Part shown: positions 60,399 through 64,000 of the stretch, piece by piece
Numbering within the stretch: position 1 is the stretch's first letter
How the letters are laid out: each line of letters begins with the position of its first letter
NCBI GenBank assembly: GCA_049521055.1
Contig: JBEKPE010000001.1
Coordinates: forward strand, 62,001 to 126,000
Direction of reading: 5' to 3'
DNA from: FEN-987 sp049521055
GTDB taxonomy: Archaea; Thermoproteota; Bathyarchaeia; 40CM-2-53-6
DNA: 64,000 nt
The notes under the pieces: generated by a model
The model's input: only the letters and a program-made list of their open reading frames with translations
The model's database searches: none
What the model was told of the DNA's origin: nothing
Translations under genes and position numbers: made by a program

Positions 60399-60977
60399 GT
60401 GACTGGCCAATTCAACCTAGAGTCTCTCAAGAACGGGCTACTACCTCAGAATTCGGATCCTGAATCAGAGGAAGGGCCACCAGTGGCCGCCGTCGCCATA
60501 ATCATCAACCCGAATGATCGTGGCGGCTCAGTACTTTTCATTAAGAGGACTGAGCGGAGGGGGGATCCTTGGTCGGGGCAAATCGCGTTCCCTGGTGGAC
60601 GCAAATCGCCTATGGACAAGGGCTTCATTGACACAGCGGTCCGAGAGACGGGAGAGGAGGTTGGGATACATCTCAGTGGTAACGAATTACTTGGGCACCT
60701 TCCAATCGTTACTACGAGGTACCGGGGGATGCGGGTGTTGCCTTTCGTCTTTCAACTCAAGTCAACCGTTAGTATTTGTGTAGGCGCGGAGGTCGCTGAG
60801 GTCTTTTGGGTACCCCTTAGCGATCTGGGCAGACTTGAGGTTGAGAGTCGCGAGGTTAGGGTTGACGAAGGTACTCTGTCAGCCGACTCCTATGTCTATC
60901 AGGGTCACGTGATATGGGGATTGACCTTCAGAATAATCAACCTGCTCCTGCATAGAGAAACCCAGAGCATGTCGTGA
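60399..60977 (+). CDS. Nudix hydrolase (CoA pyrophosphatase-like)
   Basis: The 192-residue protein has the NudL-type opening (AAVAIIINPNDRGGSVLFIKRTERRGDPWSGQIAFPGGR) and a Nudix box ending AVRETGEEVGI. That combination matches CoA pyrophosphatase-type Nudix enzymes, which clear oxidised or excess CoA. The start codon is GTG or similar at 60399. The residue usually Glu at the start of the box is Asp-like (PMDKG), within the family's range. Confidence 0.82.
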   Translation: MTGQFNLESLKNGLLPQNSDPESEEGPPVAAVAIIINPNDRGGSVLFIKRTERRGDPWSGQIAFPGGRKSPMDKGFIDTAVRETGEEVGIHLSGNELLGHLPIVTTRYRGMRVLPFVFQLKSTVSICVGAEVAEVFWVPLSDLGRLEVESREVRVDEGTLSADSYVYQGHVIWGLTFRIINLLLHRETQSMS

Positions 60978-61038
60978 TAGCAGGCAGAACTGAAAGCCTG
61001 ATAAGAACTTCCTACTTACCCAAGGTTGGGAGCTAACC

Positions 61039-61932
61039 ATGAGCCCAATACCACGCGACTTCGTTGGTTATGGAAAGTCTGGTCCTAAGGTGCGTTGGCC
61101 CAAGGGCGCCAGGCTTGCACTGACCTTCGCAATCAACTATGAGGCCGGCGGCGAGCACGCTTTGGGTTTTGGGGATCAAGGCCCTGAAACCTTCGGCGAA
61201 TTTCCGTCGTATGGGACTCCGCCAAAGCGCGACTTGACAATTGAGTCCATCTTCGAATATGAAACGCGCGTCGCAATATGGCGAATCCTCAGAACCTTTG
61301 GCAAGCGTAACATGAAGACTACGTTCTTCGCAACTGCAAAGACATTGGAAACAAACCGAGAAGCAGCGAAAGAGATAGTTGCCGAGGGGCATGAGATCTG
61401 CAGCCACGGCTACAGGTGGATAGAACACTTCACCTTGTCTAGAGAAGAGGAACGCGAGGCTATTCAGAACGCTGTAACTTCCATTCAGAAGCTAACGGGC
61501 CAGAGGCCTGTAGGCTGGTATTGCAGGGAGCCCAGCGAGAACACCATTGAACTTCTAGCTGAGGAAGGAGGGTTCCTATACGATTCCGACGTTTACAATG
61601 ACGACATTCCGTACTACGTGAACGTCAGCGGCAAGAATTTCCTGCTCATCCCATACACACCTGACGTGAATGATTTTCACTACTTTTCGAACCGGTTCAG
61701 CAACGCGGAAGAGTTCTATCAGTACCTGAAGGACTCCTTCGACCAGATGTATGAGGAGGGTAGGGAAAACCCTAAGATGATGAACGTTGGTTTGCACGTG
61801 AGAATTTCCGGCCGACCAGGCAGGACTGTTGCGGTAGATAGGTTTCTCAGATACGTAAAAGCGAAACCGAAGGTTTGGATCGCCCGCCGAATCGACATCG
61901 CCAAGTGGTGGCTGGAAAACTACAGACCATAG
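61039..61932 (+). CDS. PuuE-like polysaccharide-deacetylase-family amidohydrolase
   Basis: The 297-residue protein starts PIPRDFVGYGKSGPKVRWP and has ALTFAINYEAGGEH, ICSHGYRWIEHF, GWYCREPSENT, GGFLYDSDVYNDDIPYY, IPYTPDVND and VGLHVRISGRPGR. This order matches PuuE-type allantoinases, metal-independent members of the polysaccharide deacetylase family. It may open allantoin or a related ring or remove an N-acyl group. Alone, without other purine-degradation genes, the substrate stays open. Confidence 0.82.
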   Translation: MSPIPRDFVGYGKSGPKVRWPKGARLALTFAINYEAGGEHALGFGDQGPETFGEFPSYGTPPKRDLTIESIFEYETRVAIWRILRTFGKRNMKTTFFATAKTLETNREAAKEIVAEGHEICSHGYRWIEHFTLSREEEREAIQNAVTSIQKLTGQRPVGWYCREPSENTIELLAEEGGFLYDSDVYNDDIPYYVNVSGKNFLLIPYTPDVNDFHYFSNRFSNAEEFYQYLKDSFDQMYEEGRENPKMMNVGLHVRISGRPGRTVAVDRFLRYVKAKPKVWIARRIDIAKWWLENYRP

Positions 61933-62117
61933 ACATAAGTCAAGGTCGCTGTTTGCAATCCGCAGCCCAGTCAGAGTTGACCCAGCTGCGTAGCTCATCG
62001 CCTGAGTTGTAATTGGAGGCCTTACGTATCTTCGAAACTCCAAACAACGTCTAAAAACCGGAATTAGCGGGTAGAATAATGAGAGGAGAGGCGGAATTAG
62101 CCGCCCCCGTGGGAGCC

Positions 62118-62198
62118 TTAAGCTACCATTTCCTCTTGTCTGACGTTCTTGTCGTGCTCAGTTCCCAACTTCATCTTGACTTTGCGTTTCTTAGCCAA
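62118..62198 (-). CDS. 26-residue charged mini-protein, copy 2
   Basis: TTG at 62198 to TAA at 62118 encodes AKKRKVKMKLGTEHDKNVRQ then EEMVA after the start, the same protein as at 48939-49019. The DNA differs at several third positions (for example AAA for AAG, GTC for GTT, GGA for GGT). A strong Shine-Dalgarno GGAGGTG lies seven bases upstream. No regulator gene is next to this copy. The identity of protein with divergence of DNA indicates selection at the protein level. Confidence 0.85.
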   Translation of the reverse strand: MAKKRKVKMKLGTEHDKNVRQEEMVA

Positions 62199-62243
62199 CC
62201 TCAAACACCTCCACAAATCTTCTAGACGCAAACTATGTGTGGT

Positions 62244-62304
62244 CACGGTATTTAACGGCGGCTGGAGAAAAAGTAAGAAAGATATAATGTTCCTAATTTC
62301 TACC
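62244..62304 (-). promoter_or_regulatory. Conserved upstream block of mini-gene copy 2
   Basis: On the minus strand it reads GGTAGAAAT, GGAACATT, CTTTTTCTCCA and a TATA-like GTTAAATAC, in the same order as 49081-49140. It lies 46 bases before the start, 16 bases closer than in copy 1. Additional GGTAGA motifs lie further upstream (62304-62360). The rest of the gene-free stretch 62199-62527 shows nothing else I can support. Confidence 0.7.
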
Positions 62305-62527
62305 TGGTAGAGTAGAGTGAGCTGACGTATTGGTTCAACCCTACCTCTTGGTAGAATGAGATGAGTCGGCCGGATGAAGTCCTACCATGGCAAGAATGCC
62401 AACTAAACAGTGGAAGTCTCCGGCGTCATACTTTTTCTACTGAGTGGAACTATTTGGGGATCTGTCCACAAATTCCACTTAGATTTATCATTTTTCAGAG
62501 TCGAAGTTATTTTCGAGTCGAGAGTGA

Positions 62528-62695
62528 ATGCTAGGCGACCAGCACAAGGCATGGGATATCCAATTCAAGTGTGGGTTCTGCGGCTTCGTTTACAAGGAAT
62601 TCGAGGAAGCAGAAGCGTGTGAATTGAATTGCATTACGCATGCACTTGCATCAGTAGAACGGAAGGAACGTCGATTGCAGGTTGCTAGCAACTAG
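62528..62695 (+). CDS. Small Cys-rich zinc-finger-like protein, 55 aa
   Basis: ATG at 62528 gives 55 residues with FKCGFCGFVYKEFEEAEACE then LNC: C-x2-C...C-x3-C, suited to bind one zinc. The second half is charged and helical (SVERKERRLQVASN). No clear ribosome site is seen. It converges with the GyrI-like gene. Confidence 0.6.
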   Translation: MLGDQHKAWDIQFKCGFCGFVYKEFEEAEACELNCITHALASVERKERRLQVASN

Positions 62696-62757
62696 TCGAG
62701 AACGCCGCGCAGTGACTGCCTGGTTCGTTTACCTATTGTGGCGTTGCCTTGAGTAAA

Positions 62758-63234
62758 CTACTTTTTCTTCTTTTTAGCAGGAACCTGGACTTCCGCGTTC
62801 GCCCAAGCGCGAGGATTGCGCCATGGGTTTCCGTTGTATACTTCTCGGCCTTGGGTCGTGTCTTTGAACCCTGAATATCTCAGCCATCCGTAGATTCCTG
62901 AGTAGACTAGGTGAGGTGAGACTTTGTCAGGGTTGAATGTGACGCTGGCGACGTTTTGTGCGGGAAGTGTCTTCACTTTGATTTTTCCTTCACTCTCTGC
63001 GTTTCCTTTGATTTGGAGGCAGGCTTCGGATCGGAGCTTGTTCATCGGCCTTGCTCCGCCTGGCTCATCTATGAAATACAGCATCCATTTGCCGGTTCGA
63101 AGCTTTCTCTGGTTCGCCCACTTTACAAGTTGGCTGAATTCAGATCGCAGCATATTGCTTTTGTACGATCCGACTCGGAGTATAGAAGCTACTTTGTAGG
63201 CGGGAACTCGTTTGAGCCTAATATCAACTGTCAA
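62758..63234 (-). CDS. GyrI-like small-molecule-binding protein
   Basis: The 158-residue protein begins VDIRLKRVPAYKVASILRVGSY, the standard first strand and helix of GyrI-like (AraC effector-binding) domains, followed by MLYFIDEPGGARPMNKLRSEACLQI and LPAQNVASVTFNPD. A lysine-rich tail follows. It has no DNA-binding domain, as is common for stand-alone versions that sequester small hydrophobic molecules or hydrolyse some of them. Confidence 0.8.
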   Translation of the reverse strand: MTVDIRLKRVPAYKVASILRVGSYKSNMLRSEFSQLVKWANQRKLRTGKWMLYFIDEPGGARPMNKLRSEACLQIKGNAESEGKIKVKTLPAQNVASVTFNPDKVSPHLVYSGIYGWLRYSGFKDTTQGREVYNGNPWRNPRAWANAEVQVPAKKKKK

Positions 63235-63301
63235 CCGCGGTCACCAGGGTACCCTACTCGCGGGAGCTATTAATGTGTACGTACCCGAGTTTTCTTCGCC
63301 A

Positions 63302-63640
63302 TTACTTGTGTTGTTTGTCGGCTAGTTCTTGGAGTAGTTTGGCGTGGCGTTCTTCGTCTGTCATGATCTTGTCGAAAGTTTTCCGAATTGATGTTAGCAT
63401 TCGTATGTGGTTTTTCGAATCTTCAACGATCCCCGTGAGAGTTGACTTAACTTTCTTGTTTTCGCTTTGGTTTGCCAGTTTTGTGTAGCTGTCTATGATG
63501 TCTTGCTCGACCGCAAGCCAGTAACTGATGTTCTCGTCTATCACTCCGTGATAGCCTGACTCAACATCCTTCTCAGCTTTGACGGCTTGGTCTAAGGTTT
63601 CTATGTTTTTGATTATTCGTTCTCTTCCTTTTTCACTCAT
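63302..63640 (-). CDS. Ferritin-like helical protein
   Basis: This 112-residue all-helical protein has ENISYWLAVEQDIIDSYTKLA and SKNHIRMLTSIRKTFDKIM, then DEERHAKLLQEL. The spacing of Glu and His (E...Y..L, H..., E..H) resembles ferritin-like or rubrerythrin-like four-helix bundles, though only part of the metal set is obvious. A GAGGG site lies before its ATG at 63640. It follows a possible 26-residue ORF with TAATG overlap. Confidence 0.6.
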   Translation of the reverse strand: MSEKGRERIIKNIETLDQAVKAEKDVESGYHGVIDENISYWLAVEQDIIDSYTKLANQSENKKVKSTLTGIVEDSKNHIRMLTSIRKTFDKIMTDEERHAKLLQELADKQHK

Positions 63641-63720
63641 TAGTAATCCCTCATGACATGGTCAGCGTAAATCGTCCGAACATTCAGATTAGGATGTTGA
63701 GTAAATTCCAGCTTCAGCAT
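63640..63720 (-). CDS. Possible 26-residue peptide
   Basis: ATG at 63720 to TAA at 63640 encodes 26 residues (LKLEFTQHPNLNVRTIYADH and onwards). It has an upstream GAGGGAAG and its stop overlaps the next gene's ATG as TAATG, suggesting translational coupling. There is no homology support, so it is tentative. It is unrelated to the 26-residue mini-genes. Confidence 0.35.
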   Translation of the reverse strand: MLKLEFTQHPNLNVRTIYADHVMRDY

Positions 63721-63735
63721 GGTGTCTTCCCTCAT

Positions 63736-64000
63736 TCAGGAGATCCTTCCCAACAGCAGCCATGGAACAAATCCAGTCAAGAGGCTCAGGAGAATCAGTA
63801 GCAGGGGTGAGATTGTTAGCCGCCAGGGGGTCTTCATCTTTTCGCCGTTGTCTGAGTGTTGGGAGACTGCGGTTATGATCTTGGAGAAGTATCCTACGGA
63901 GAGTGCAATGTTTAGGACGACGATTGCGGCGAGTGCGTAGAATGTGAGCTGGTTGGTTGCGAAGAGCGCTTGAATTATGAGTAGTTCGCTCCAAAAGGTT
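63736..64000 (-). CDS. NuoN/MrpD-type proton-pumping subunit, 3' end only
   Basis: The 87 visible codons encode the C-terminal end of an antiporter-like membrane subunit: TFWSELLIIQALFATNQLTF, then YALAAIVVLNIALSVGYFSK, a polar loop, and a final helix (LLLILLSLLTGFVPWLLLG). The pattern fits the end of NADH-quinone-oxidoreductase subunit N or a related Mrp/Fpo subunit. The rest lies beyond the window. It indicates a proton-pumping respiratory complex. Confidence 0.75.
   Translation of the reverse strand, partial: TFWSELLIIQALFATNQLTFYALAAIVVLNIALSVGYFSKIITAVSQHSDNGEKMKTPWRLTISPLLLILLSLLTGFVPWLLLGRIS

Noticed and set aside
62410..62622. 70-residue open frame overlapping the small Cys-rich gene
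   Set aside because: Part of it is the shadow of the 62528-62695 frame, which has a proper zinc-ligand pattern; the longer frame has none.

Overview
The window is archaeal. It encodes both subunits of the D-family DNA polymerase, an Orc1/Cdc6 initiator beside origin-recognition-box-like repeats, archaeal Elf1, Sec61-beta, a PAC2 protein, a KaiC-like ATPase, coenzyme F420 genes (cofC, cofD), and many small winged-helix regulators paired with membrane proteins. The gene mix, the SHMT, the CysRS variant and the Orc1 neighbourhood resemble Thaumarchaeota/Nitrososphaeria-type Thermoproteota. The pyruvate-dehydrogenase-type complex, an oligopeptide ABC importer, an amino-acid permease and the end of a complex-I-like subunit suggest a respiring, peptide- or amino-acid-using heterotroph. 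This placement is inference; there is no rRNA gene in the window.

Layout. 1-1.04 kb: E3 (lpd), cut by the window edge. 1.2-9.3 kb: an island of poorly known, mostly membrane or small proteins, peppered with a short hairpin repeat (GTGTGTG...CACACAC) and bounded by an exact 20-bp direct repeat. 10.0-14.4 kb: E2, E1-beta, E1-alpha and LipA on the same strand as E3, so the island separates E3 from its partners. 14.4-19.3 kb: an APC permease, a membrane protein/regulator pair, a zinc ribbon, a saccharopine-dehydrogenase-like enzyme, and two strongly palindromic intergenic regions. 19.3-25.1 kb: oligopeptide ABC importer (D and F converging on A, B and C). 25.3-28.7 kb: ZPR1-type protein, beta-CASP nuclease, Sec61-beta, and an unusually AT-rich SHMT gene. 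29.1-32.7 kb: TauE/DUF1634 exporter and the F420 genes with a RibU-like carrier. 32.8-38.3 kb: minus-strand cluster Elf1, DP2, regulators, PAC2. 38.5-44.5 kb: probable replication origin, Orc1/Cdc6, DUF99 and DP1. 44.6-49.4 kb: KaiC-like ATPase, a DUF6754-type membrane operon, a 26-residue mini-gene and a ribbon-helix-helix regulator. 49.6-64 kb: CysRS and a mixed metabolic and accessory stretch with several broken or truncated genes, a second mini-gene with the same protein sequence, and the end of a NuoN-like subunit.

The most distinctive observation is a 26-residue, highly charged protein encoded twice (48.9 and 62.1 kb). The two proteins are identical apart from an ATG versus TTG start, while the DNA differs mainly at synonymous positions. 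Both copies have near-perfect Shine-Dalgarno sites and share a conserved upstream block. One copy is divergent from a ribbon-helix-helix regulator. I do not recognise this family.
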